Positions 26,353 to 34,069 of a DNA stretch of 38,534 bases are shown piece by piece. Source of the stretch: Synechococcus sp. M44_DOE_062 (GTDB lineage Bacteria > Cyanobacteriota > Cyanobacteriia > Thermostichales > Thermostichaceae); assembly GCA_015295985.1 (NCBI GenBank), contig DVDX01000071.1:1-38534 (forward strand), read 5' to 3'. The notes under the pieces are model-generated. The model was not told the DNA's origin. It made no database searches and was given only the letters and a program-made list of their open reading frames with translations. Position 1 is the stretch's first letter; every line of letters begins with the position of its first letter. The position numbers and the translations under genes were made by a program.

Positions 26353-26466
26353 CTCTCCTAAGCACCACCGGCAGGATAAAAAGTAAACTCAGGCGCTAGG
26401 GCTAGAGTCAAACCGGACTTTTCTGGCCAGGATAGACACTCTGTTGAGGAATGGCTGTATCGCAGA

Positions 26467-28869
26467 TCACCAACTTAACCCGGAAGTCGGGCCGGGAGCA
26501 CCCGTGCGGGGTTGGCCAGAAGCGCTGGGCAGCAGCTTACGCTCTGGCTTGCGCTCCAGGGACAAGGCTGACCGTTCCAAGCGCGTATCCACCAGTACCG
26601 AGGGAGAAGCCCAGTGAACACGCTCCAGCAGGCGCTGCAGCAGTTGAGCATCAATGATGTCCACACGGCGGGAGGCTGTCGCTGTTCCGGCCACCAGGGG
26701 AGTAGGGGTGGCCTGAAGAGGGGATCCCCCAGCAAGAGGTTCTGACCCATCGCTGGGATCTTTTAGCACCAATTCCGCCATTGCCTGGGCCACCTCTTGA
26801 CCATACACCCCATCGGGGCCAGAGGGGAGCAGATCCAGCCGTCCCTGCTGGGCGGCCAAGCGGCTTAACCCCAGTTGCACAGCTACCACCGCTGCCCCCC
26901 GATCCCCCCGCCTCAGCGTGCGTTGGCCGGCCAGAATGCTCTTGAGTTGGGCTTTGGCCGCCTCTTGCTCGCTGCCGGGCAAAAGTTGCACCAGCCCCTC
27001 CAGCCGATCTCCCTCAGAGCCAGCCTCAGTCTCTGGATGGGGATCCCTGGCCCAGAGGCGGTTCATGTCGTAGAGCAAAATGGCATGGGGCACAGGACGG
27101 CTGGGTTGTTGGGGGCCGGCATGGCCGGTGGCCAAAATCTGCCCCCGGTAGACCAGCGACGTGCTAAAGCCAGAGTCCAGCAGCACGGCTTCGCGGATCC
27201 CGGTTTTGGGCAAAATACGGGCCAGGGTGGCGGCGTTGACATGGGTTTTGGTAACTCCGATCACCACCTGATCTCGGTCATCCACACCAAAGAAAGCCCT
27301 GGGGCGGAACTCAGCGGCGCTGGAAAGACGGAAAGAATCGATCTCCGCCTGAGAGAGGGCATGACCATCCTTGACCAGCCACAGACCGGCCACAAACAGA
27401 TCCGTGACATCCGGCATCAACTGGCGGATGTTCTCCAAGCGGGTCATCGTATCGGGGTCGAAGGGCACAAAGCGGATGCGATCCCTGCCCAGCAGCACCA
27501 AGGGGCGACCGCGCACCACCTTGTCGTCTTCGGGGCGACCGGGGATGAAGGTCTTGTGGTTGGCAGCCATCACCGGCCCCACCATGACATTGCTGGCAGA
27601 GTTGATCCAAGGGATGGAGAAGAAGCTGCCATTGATGCCGGCATCAGCCTGGTAGCGCTGGGCCAGGGTGCTAACCTCGTAGCGTCGCTCCGCATGCACC
27701 GTAGCCGCCCGTCCGCCGCGAAGGGTGAGGACACGCACTTGGTCGATCACTTCGTCGGTCAAGGCCAACGGTTGGGTTACATCCAGCCAGTAGTCGGGGC
27801 TGCGGCTAAGGCTAAAGGTGCGGGCGCCAACGATGGCTTCGGTGATGCGAAACTGGTTAAACCGCCGCACCTCCAGCAAGTTGGGCGATTGTCCTGTAAA
27901 ACCGGGATCCATCGTAAAAGACATCCAGTAACCGGCATCGGCCAGGTATTGCTTTACCCGCTCGTCTCGATTGCCTTCGGGATAGGCGAAGTAGTGGATG
28001 GGGTGGCCCAGCTCCTGCTCCAGCTTGGTCTTGCAGTCGAACACTTCCCGCCGCAGACGGGCATCGTCTAGCACCCGCAGATCGGGGGGATGGTTGACGG
28101 TGTGGGCAGCAAAGTCGATTAGCCCGCTGGCATCCATCTCCCGCATTTGATCCCAGGTAAAGTGATCCTTGCTGGTGGGCACGCCGACAAACCCGGTTTG
28201 CACAAAATAGGCGGCGGGGTAGTTGTACTCCTTCAGGAGCGGGTAGGCGTTCTCGTACAGGCCCAGGTAAGCGTCATCAAAAGTGAGCAAAATGGCTTTC
28301 TCCGGCAAGGGATCCCCGTCCCGCAGGTGTTTGTAGAGCTGGTCGATGTGGATGGGGGTAACTCCTGCTTGTTTAATGGCCTCAAAGTGTTGCCGCAGCT
28401 CCGCCACCGTGGTGTCAAACCAGACCTGTTTGCGACCAGCCACCACGTCGTGGTACATGATGGCGGGCACATAGGAAAGACTGGCCAAGGGATCCAAAGC
28501 AAAGGGATCCCGTTCCAGTTGGGGTTCTGGGGAGATGGGCAAGCGCTGTTGAGCCGCTTTAGCCTTGGCGCGGGGGGCGGGTATCTCGGCTACAGGCAGC
28601 GATAGCCCTGGCAGGCGGCTGACCCAATCGGGATGAGCAGTTGCCCAGGCTACCAGGGCTCCAGTCCCAAACCCCAGCAGGATCACCAGCAAGCTTAGAA
28701 GGTGGAGTAACCTAAGGCGAGACTTCGCCGACGGACGTTGAGGGGGATGAGAAGAGATTTGTCGTGGAGTGGGCGAGGAGTATGGCTGGGATCCCTTTGT
28801 TGACCCAGAGCCTGAGTAGCCTTGGGGCATCGACCCTCCCAAGCGCGTTGGATGTCGCCGAGCTGTCAT
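26467..28869 (-). CDS. Membrane-anchored NodB polysaccharide deacetylase + phosphodiester glycosidase (NAGPA) fusion with PG-binding module
   Basis: The 800-residue envelope protein has a short basic cytoplasmic stretch, one membrane helix (~54-76) and then three modules outside. (1) NodB-type deacetylase (~130-345): AIMYHDVV, ILLTFDD with metal Asp198/199, AAHTVNHPPDLR and FAYPEG. (2) A NAGPA/DUF2233 phosphodiester-glycosidase-like domain (~400-610): GINGSFFSIPW, DRDQVVIGVT and REAVLLDSGFSTSLVYRG. (3) A peptidoglycan-binding repeat (~650-705): LRRGDRGAAVVAVQLGLSRL and GPDGVYGQEVAQAM. A plausible role is trimming an envelope glycan held at the wall. GGGGAG lies upstream of the ATG at 28869; the frame is open to 28932. 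I do not know this fusion from a characterised protein. Confidence 0.85.
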   Translation of the reverse strand: MTARRHPTRLGGSMPQGYSGSGSTKGSQPYSSPTPRQISSHPPQRPSAKSRLRLLHLLSLLVILLGFGTGALVAWATAHPDWVSRLPGLSLPVAEIPAPRAKAKAAQQRLPISPEPQLERDPFALDPLASLSYVPAIMYHDVVAGRKQVWFDTTVAELRQHFEAIKQAGVTPIHIDQLYKHLRDGDPLPEKAILLTFDDAYLGLYENAYPLLKEYNYPAAYFVQTGFVGVPTSKDHFTWDQMREMDASGLIDFAAHTVNHPPDLRVLDDARLRREVFDCKTKLEQELGHPIHYFAYPEGNRDERVKQYLADAGYWMSFTMDPGFTGQSPNLLEVRRFNQFRITEAIVGARTFSLSRSPDYWLDVTQPLALTDEVIDQVRVLTLRGGRAATVHAERRYEVSTLAQRYQADAGINGSFFSIPWINSASNVMVGPVMAANHKTFIPGRPEDDKVVRGRPLVLLGRDRIRFVPFDPDTMTRLENIRQLMPDVTDLFVAGLWLVKDGHALSQAEIDSFRLSSAAEFRPRAFFGVDDRDQVVIGVTKTHVNAATLARILPKTGIREAVLLDSGFSTSLVYRGQILATGHAGPQQPSRPVPHAILLYDMNRLWARDPHPETEAGSEGDRLEGLVQLLPGSEQEAAKAQLKSILAGQRTLRRGDRGAAVVAVQLGLSRLAAQQGRLDLLPSGPDGVYGQEVAQAMAELVLKDPSDGSEPLAGGSPLQATPTPLVAGTATASRRVDIIDAQLLQRLLERVHWASPSVLVDTRLERSALSLERKPERKLLPSASGQPRTGAPGPTSGLSW

Positions 28870-29153
28870 GACCTCACTCCCCACTTCCAATGGCAAAGGC
28901 TTAGCCCTCGCCGGAACGCCTTTTCTCAGCAACAGCCCACCCCTAGGGCAGCAGGAAAAGGCAGCCTTCCAGACAACGGCAAAGCCAACGCTAGCCTACC
29001 ACCCCATCCTCAAGTTGGGGATACACGAGAAATCGCCACTTGTTAAAAAACTACGGGGAGCCCTTGGGCTGTCCAAGCAAGAGAGTTTTGGTTGAAAGAG
29101 TTTGAATTGGCGGCTTTGGCAAAAGAACCCAGAGCTTTTCAGGAAACTACCCG

Positions 29154-29660
29154 CTACTCAAGGTTGCTTAACAGATTGGATTCGGCAATGCCGACGATCT
29201 TGCCTCCCCTTTGGGTGATCCGCTTCACTTCTTGGGAAAGGCGGCTGAAGGGCACTTTGTACTCGACAACACTTCTGCGCACACCGCCTCCCACGAGGCC
29301 GGATACCTTGATGGTGAAGATTTTATCGCTATTGGGTAGCCCGCTTTCTGAGCTGCTGGCCTGAGTAACTTGTGGTTCTGGAGCCGATGTTGCCTGAGAC
29401 CCAACCTCTTGAGGCGCAGTAGCAACGCTCTCCCGCTCTAGGAGCAGCCGCCAACTGCGGGGATAGGCGGGGGCCAGACGATAGACCACTCTGTAGGACC
29501 CGGTCACGTGGTCATCCTCAGACTCCACCTTCACCACAGTTCCAGCCGGAATATCCAGCTTGGCCCCCTTGGACATGACTTTAATTCCCGGCCAATTGGT
29601 GGGCGTATCTGTCAGCAGCTCGACCTCAAAGGCTTGATCCCCCAACAACAACTTGGCCAT
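29154..29660 (-). CDS. CpcD-like phycobilisome linker-domain protein with novel N-terminal domain
   Basis: The 168-residue protein ends in a CpcD-like domain (~112-160): KIFTIKVSGL, VVEYKVPFSRLSQEVKRITQ, RGGKIVGI. This is the small rod-linker/capping domain that is also found at the N-terminus of cyanobacterial ferredoxin-NADP reductase. The N-terminal ~75 residues (GDQAFEVELLTDTPTNWP, AGTVVKVESEDD, YRVVYRLAPAYPRSWRLLL) are of unknown type, joined by a Ser/Thr/Pro/Gln-rich linker. The start is ATG at 29660 with CGGAG about ten bases upstream; the frame opens at 29711. It would attach a partner to the phycobilisome or to phycocyanin. This is inference. Confidence 0.78.
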   Translation of the reverse strand: MAKLLLGDQAFEVELLTDTPTNWPGIKVMSKGAKLDIPAGTVVKVESEDDHVTGSYRVVYRLAPAYPRSWRLLLERESVATAPQEVGSQATSAPEPQVTQASSSESGLPNSDKIFTIKVSGLVGGGVRRSVVEYKVPFSRLSQEVKRITQRGGKIVGIAESNLLSNLE

Positions 29661-29795
29661 CTCAACAACTCCGTTTTGCTCAGCATTCGGTGGCGGGAGA
29701 GCCGCCCACAACCACAGCTTTATCGTCAGACATTCTACCGTTGCCAGGTGCCCACCAGAAACTTCCCGCGGGCAGGGATCAGCTAAAGTCAGAGT

Positions 29796-29824
29796 GTTGT
29801 AGATTTGTTAAGCAGTTGTAGATT
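29796..29824 (+). promoter_or_regulatory. Direct repeat GTTGTAGATT in front of the DUF4079 gene
   Basis: GTTGTAGATT is repeated exactly at 29796-29805 and 29815-29824, 19 bases apart, within 55 bases of the ATG at 29849. It could be a binding site, but no regulator is evident. It also lies between two divergent genes (CpcD-domain protein on the other strand). Confidence 0.3.
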
Positions 29825-29848
29825 CGTCGCAGAGGAAAAGGGATCCCC

Positions 29849-30403
29849 ATGAACCTGTTGAGCTTGGCCTTGCCAGATCTGTCGGCAGCTTCGGATCGGT
29901 TGACTGCTGCCTTGCAGCCCGTAGCTCAGTTTTTTGCTGACCTTAACTTGCCCCAGCCCATTGTGCAGTGGGGTCACCCCTTGATGATGGGGATCGTGGT
30001 GGTGGTGATGGGCAGCTTTGTCGGCTTAACCGGGTGGCGAGGGCGGGCCTTGCGTCTGGCAGCCGCCTCCACAACCTCAGAGGGATCCCTGCCAGAATCG
30101 GCCCAAAAGCCTCTGCTGGATCACCGCAAACTGGCCCCCTGGATGGCCACCTTCATCGCCCTGGGCTACACGGGCGGCATCCTCTCCCTGGTGATGCAAG
30201 GGAAGCCGCTGTTGAGCAGTCCCCATTTTTGGACGGGATCCCTGGTGTTGCTGTTGTTGGCGGTGAATGGAGCTTTGTCTCTCAGTGGCTTTGGGGGCAA
30301 TCGCGAGGCTCTGCGCACCACCCATGCCTATGTGGGCAGCCTCATCCTGTGCGTGCTGTTTGCCCATGCCCTGTTCGGGCTCAAGCTGGGCCTGTCTTTG
30401 TAG
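29849..30403 (+). CDS. DUF4079 family membrane protein
   Basis: The 184-residue integral membrane protein has about five hydrophobic segments (PLMMGIVVVVMGSFVGL, WMATFIALGYTGGILSLVM, WTGSLVLLLLAVNGALSL, THAYVGSLILCVLFAHALFGL) and conserved His residues in QWGHP, DHRKLAP, SSPHFWTG and TTHAY that suggest a heme- or metal-binding cytochrome b561-like fold. The family is common in cyanobacteria and its function is not known. GAGGAAAAGGG precedes the ATG. Length is normal. Confidence 0.8.
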   Translation: MNLLSLALPDLSAASDRLTAALQPVAQFFADLNLPQPIVQWGHPLMMGIVVVVMGSFVGLTGWRGRALRLAAASTTSEGSLPESAQKPLLDHRKLAPWMATFIALGYTGGILSLVMQGKPLLSSPHFWTGSLVLLLLAVNGALSLSGFGGNREALRTTHAYVGSLILCVLFAHALFGLKLGLSL

Positions 30404-30464
30404 ATGTCTTTGTAGAGTAGATGAGTCTGATGACGGTAGTCCAAGGTTTCCCCCTGGACAGGAA

Positions 30465-31619
30465 CTAGCGATGGGGCTGCAGAGATTGCAGCAGGTGGAG
30501 CACGGTGAAAACGCCGATACCCAGCAGGACGATGGCTCCCACTAGGTAGCTGCTGGCATTGGAGCGCTGCTCTTCCAAGAGGGTTTCAGGGGACTTGGGC
30601 GCAATCATAAACCTTCCCCCAGAAAGGGGTTTTCGGATCACGGGATCCCCTGCCTCAAAGCGCGCCTGCCCCATGGCAAAGGCCATTGCATCCGCGGGAA
30701 TCACCCATTCTTTATAGATGAAAGATCGAGTGGAGCGATTTTCTGTTCTCACCTGGGAAAAGTAGCGCTTGAGATCGAAGTTGAACCGGCTGGGGCCTTT
30801 TCCGGGAAAAACATGCTCATCCACAACCGCCATGGCCTCTACCTCCGCACCCGTGGGATCCACCCTCACCCTTCCGGTTTCGTCCTCGATGAAAAAAGGG
30901 ATCTGGCGAACCACCGAGTGAAGGGTTTCATTTCTCGTTCTCGTCTCTCTCTCCAGGAGGTATTCCCGACCTGTACTTGGATCGAAGTACACGTTGTTGT
31001 AGTCCTTTTGAGGAGAGCCTGCCTCAGAAAACGGTGATTTTTCGGGATAGGCTGGAGAGCCAAGCTTTTGTGGGTAATCGGGGTAACCAGGCTTTTTCTG
31101 GAAAGAATCTGAACCGGGGTAGCCGGAGCCGGGCTTTTGCGGAAAGGATGCCGCGCCGAAGTAGCCAGGGTTGGACTTTTGTGGGAAAGAATCGGAGTAG
31201 CCGGGATCAACCCTTTTCTGGAAAGAACTGGAGTCAGAGTAGCCCAAGCTGGGCTTTTTTCCGGCCATTCTCCCCGGATAGGATTTTGTCCGGGATCCCA
31301 GACGCAGAGCGTTCTGGTATTCCCCTTCGCTGATCCGTTCGCTGTAGGTTACATCGCCTTCGCTATTCAAATACTTTCGATAGCATTCGACTTCATCATA
31401 CTCCCAAGAGATCTCGGACTTGTAATAGACACAACCCTGCCATAAACTTGGGCCAAGTTTGCTCCTTTTGCCTGGGGACTGGTCTGACCGAGATTGCGAA
31501 GCTCGGCTACCTTGAGCAGCCGAGTTGTAGAGAGCTGTTGAACCAACCTTTGGGAGCGCAAATAATGAAAACAGAGAGCCAGGAAGACAAAGCAGCCCAA
31601 GCAGCGTCAGCCAGTTCAT
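30465..31619 (-). CDS. Prokaryotic GIDE-domain membrane protein with Tyr-rich tandem repeats
   Basis: The 384-residue protein has an N-terminal membrane helix (MNWLTLLGLLCLPGSLFSLF), a GIDE-like domain (~225-350) with RQIPFFIEDETGRVRVDPTGAEV, YKEWVIPADAMAFAMGQ and FMIAPKSPETLLEEQRS, and a second membrane helix (~358-377). This is the layout of MUL1/GIDE, a mitochondrial E3 ligase whose prokaryotic relatives lack the RING finger, as this one does. Between the first helix and the GIDE domain there is an extra ~85-residue region of degenerate GYxDSxxFPQK repeats, which I have not seen in such proteins. GGAAGG lies upstream of the ATG at 31619. Confidence 0.82.
   Translation of the reverse strand: MNWLTLLGLLCLPGSLFSLFALPKVGSTALYNSAAQGSRASQSRSDQSPGKRSKLGPSLWQGCVYYKSEISWEYDEVECYRKYLNSEGDVTYSERISEGEYQNALRLGSRTKSYPGRMAGKKPSLGYSDSSSFQKRVDPGYSDSFPQKSNPGYFGAASFPQKPGSGYPGSDSFQKKPGYPDYPQKLGSPAYPEKSPFSEAGSPQKDYNNVYFDPSTGREYLLERETRTRNETLHSVVRQIPFFIEDETGRVRVDPTGAEVEAMAVVDEHVFPGKGPSRFNFDLKRYFSQVRTENRSTRSFIYKEWVIPADAMAFAMGQARFEAGDPVIRKPLSGGRFMIAPKSPETLLEEQRSNASSYLVGAIVLLGIGVFTVLHLLQSLQPHR
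31002..31259 (-). repeat. Degenerate Tyr/Pro/Gln-Lys repeats inside the GIDE gene
   Basis: About seven units (residues ~121-206) follow the pattern [P/L]GY-x-[D/G]-S-x-F-[P]QK: SLGYSDSSSFQK, DPGYSDSFPQK, NPGYFGAASFPQK, GSGYPGSDSFQK, PGYPDYPQK, SPAYPEK and FSEAGSPQK. Unit length varies from 7 to 14 residues, so it expands and contracts by whole codons. Confidence 0.75.
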
Positions 31620-31720
31620 AGAGGCCTTCCTTTCCGGGGGGTGGGAGTGAAGTTGGCCTCATGCTAGCAGTTATCCATAAAACAGCATTTAAGAGAAGTT
31701 TAAGGTCATCCCGAATGCGG

Positions 31721-32614
31721 TCAGTTCCGAGCTTGACTTGGCAACTGAGACGGGTTTCCCCGCAAGGCTTCCAGGAAGGCAAATACTGCAGGTGGATGCA
31801 ACGCAGAGGCCAAGACGGCAGCCCCGATCACCCGCTCCAGTGGGATCGGCAGCCGGCGGATCTGGATTCCTTCGGGAATGGGAATGGCGGCCAAGCGAGG
31901 TAAAATGGCAGCCCCCAGACCCTGTGCCACCATGTTCACAATGGTGGAGTCTTCCTTCACCAAGTAGGCCACCTTGAGGGTTTGGTGAGCAGCTTCCCAG
32001 TGGTTCCGCACCGCCGTGGTGCATTCGGCGTAGTTGTAGAGAATGTAGGAAAAACGCGAAAGATCCTCCCAGGTCAGGGTTTCCGGTAGAGGCCCAAAAC
32101 TGAGTGGAACCAACACAATGAACTCATCACGGGCAATCTCCCACGTCTGTAGATCCTCAGCAGCCCGCGGCAGAGGCAATAGACCAATATCCACCTGGCC
32201 CGATCGCAACAGATGTTCGACAGTGGCTGGATCTTCTTCCGTAAGGGTGAGGGTAATCTGCGGAAATTGTTGGCGGAAGCGGGCAATCACCGGTGGCAGC
32301 AAATGGGTTGCAGCACTGCGAAAAGCGGCAACCCGCACACTTCCCCCCCGCAACCCTTTTTCCAGGTTGGCCTCATAATCCATTTGTTCCCGCAGTTGCA
32401 GCATTTTGCGCACATGGCGCAGCAGCCGCTCTCCCACCGGGGTTAGGCGTGCCCCAAAGCGACCGCGCACCAGTAGAGTCACCCCCAGTTCTTCCTCCAG
32501 GCTAGCAATGGCCCGGCTCACCGCCGACTGGGAAATGTGCAGTTGTAGGGCGGCATCGCTGAAATTCCCCCGCTCCACCACAGCCACTAAGGTTTGCAGT
32601 TGCGAGATGTTCAT
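31721..32614 (-). CDS. LysR-type transcriptional regulator
   Basis: The regulator has an N-terminal winged helix-turn-helix (FSDAALQLHISQSAVSRAIASLEEELGV) and a C-terminal periplasmic-binding-like sensor (VRVAAFRSAATHLLPPVIARF, QVDIGLLPLP, MVAQGLGAAILPRLA). ATG codons at 32614 and 32623 are both possible; neither has a clear ribosome site, and a palindromic site overlaps them. It diverges from a cupin gene, the usual arrangement for a LysR regulator and its target. Inducer unknown. Confidence 0.88.
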   Translation of the reverse strand: MNISQLQTLVAVVERGNFSDAALQLHISQSAVSRAIASLEEELGVTLLVRGRFGARLTPVGERLLRHVRKMLQLREQMDYEANLEKGLRGGSVRVAAFRSAATHLLPPVIARFRQQFPQITLTLTEEDPATVEHLLRSGQVDIGLLPLPRAAEDLQTWEIARDEFIVLVPLSFGPLPETLTWEDLSRFSYILYNYAECTTAVRNHWEAAHQTLKVAYLVKEDSTIVNMVAQGLGAAILPRLAAIPIPEGIQIRRLPIPLERVIGAAVLASALHPPAVFAFLEALRGNPSQLPSQARN

Positions 32615-32627
32615 AGATCCCATCTAT
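32613..32627. promoter_or_regulatory. LysR-type operator palindrome ATAGAT-CCC-ATCTAT
   Basis: A perfect six-base palindrome with a three-base centre contains the T-N11-A pattern that LysR regulators bind. It overlaps the start codon(s) of the LysR gene itself. A second, weaker ATAG...CTAT (around 32639-32654) lies just upstream. Autoregulation and control of the divergent cupin gene are plausible. Confidence 0.55.
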
Positions 32628-32776
32628 TCGATCTGCGCATAGATGTGATGCTATCTCAGGTTTGAACCCTTCGCCGTACCTGACTAGACTACGACATAAC
32701 CCCTTCTTCACACTGCGAAACAGCGGGAAACAGTGTGAAAATCTCCTTATCTCCCTGTCATTGGTCAAGTGTCCCC

Positions 32777-33253
32777 ATGTCAAGATCCATGTTTGCTCTA
32801 TTGCCTTTCCATCAGTTTCGAGATACTCCCGGCGTGCGCTTTTTCGACATCACGGTTGCGCGATCCAACGCCCGCGATTTGGTTTACCACGATGGGCCCG
32901 CCATCAGTCCCCCCAACAATCCGCAGGGCTATTGGCAGTTTTATATGCATCCACACCAGGAGGACAACTTGCTGGCTCTATGGGGGGGACGGACGTTTTA
33001 CCTAGTGAATTTTAGCTGGCGGGATCCCTTCCATATTGTACGCCTAGAAGCAAACCGGGGCATTTTGCGCATTCCTCCCGGCACTTTTCACCGTTCCGTC
33101 TCGGATCCAGAGGGATCCATTGTGTTGAACCAGGCGGTGCGCGACGAAAAAGCCATCTTGGAAAAGGAATTTCGCATCTACGACAGCAGCCGCATTCCCC
33201 GATTGCTGCAGGTGACCTCGGCACCCGCCCCTTTGCCCCGCATTTGTGCCTGA
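32777..33253 (+). CDS. Cupin-fold protein of unknown function
   Basis: The 158-residue protein shows a cupin pattern: YWQFYMHPHQEDNLLALWGGRTFYLVN (metal-ligand His and Glu), then GILRIPPGTFHRSVSDPEGS with the second-motif His. The frame opens at 32735, but the ATG at 32777 is the likelier start. It is similar in outline to dTDP-sugar epimerase-like or sensor cupins, but no substrate can be read from it. It diverges from the LysR gene and is a candidate target of it. Confidence 0.7.
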   Translation: MSRSMFALLPFHQFRDTPGVRFFDITVARSNARDLVYHDGPAISPPNNPQGYWQFYMHPHQEDNLLALWGGRTFYLVNFSWRDPFHIVRLEANRGILRIPPGTFHRSVSDPEGSIVLNQAVRDEKAILEKEFRIYDSSRIPRLLQVTSAPAPLPRICA

Positions 33254-33285
33254 GTGCAGTCAAACCCTACTCCTCCGCTCCACGG

Positions 33286-33317
33286 CCACAAAGGCAGAGG
33301 CTCAGCCCTCTTTGTGG
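33286..33317. terminator. Hairpin CCACAAAG...CTTTGTGG between cupin and deoC
   Basis: A perfect eight-base stem with an inner AGAGG/CCTCT pairing lies 33 bases after the cupin stop. There is no T-run on the plus strand, so termination is uncertain. Confidence 0.35.
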
Positions 33318-33373
33318 ATCCCTGTAGGTGAAAGCTGAGGCTAGAGTAAAGATGGGTGCTGGGGGATCGACCA

Positions 33374-34069
33374 ATGCTCTCTCTGGAGCGCAAGGGCATA
33401 GCGGATGGCTCAATCAATTTGGCGGAGTACATCGACCACACGCTGCTGTTGCCGATGGTTACTCCAGAACAGATCGACCAGGGGTGTGAGATTGCCTTGC
33501 GCTATCGTTTCCCCACTTTTTGCGTTCCTCCCTGCTACGTGCCGCGGGTGGTGGAGCGGCTGCATGGATCCCCGGTCAAGGTGAGCACGGTGGTGGGGTT
33601 TCCCCTGGGCACAACCACTGCAGAGGCCAAGCTCTACGAGGCTCAACTGGCGGTGGAGCAGGGGTGCCAGGAGCTGGATGTCCGCATCAACTTGGCTTGG
33701 CTCAAGGCGGGGGAGCTGGATCGCCTCCATGCCGAGATTGCCCAACTGGTGGAAGAAACGGGGGTCTGCGTCAAGGCCATTTTGGAAACGGCTTTGCTGA
33801 CTGAGGAGGAGAAAAAGCTGGCCGGGGAGATTTGTATCGATGCGGGGGCGGCTTTTCTGATGACTTCCACCGGCTGGATGGGGGGGGCGACGCCGGCAGA
33901 TGTGCAACTGTTGTGGCAGCTTAGCCGCGGTAAAGTGGGGGTGAAAGCGTCGGGGGGCATCCGCACAGTGGCTCAAGCAGAGGCCATGATCCAGGCGGGG
34001 GCTAGCCGTATCGGTACCTCTTGGGGGCTGGAGCTGATGCAAGAGCTGCGAGCCAGAGGAACCTCATGA
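33374..34069 (+). CDS. deoC: Deoxyribose-phosphate aldolase homologue lacking the Schiff-base lysine
   Basis: DeoC splits 2-deoxyribose-5-phosphate to acetaldehyde and glyceraldehyde-3-phosphate through a lysine Schiff base. The 231-residue chain has the family fold: IDHTLLLP, STVVGFPLGTTT, ELDVRIN (Asp102), CVKAILETALLTEEE and GVKASGGIRT (Lys191). At the key place, however, where the family has F-[IV]-K-T-S-T-G, it reads FLMTSTGW, so Met163 replaces the Schiff-base Lys. The codon is ATG, one base from AAG. It may be inactive, altered in function, or a sequence error. The start is ATG at 33374. Its stop overlaps the recO start (ATGA), so the two are coupled. Confidence 0.9.
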   Translation: MLSLERKGIADGSINLAEYIDHTLLLPMVTPEQIDQGCEIALRYRFPTFCVPPCYVPRVVERLHGSPVKVSTVVGFPLGTTTAEAKLYEAQLAVEQGCQELDVRINLAWLKAGELDRLHAEIAQLVEETGVCVKAILETALLTEEEKKLAGEICIDAGAAFLMTSTGWMGGATPADVQLLWQLSRGKVGVKASGGIRTVAQAEAMIQAGASRIGTSWGLELMQELRARGTS

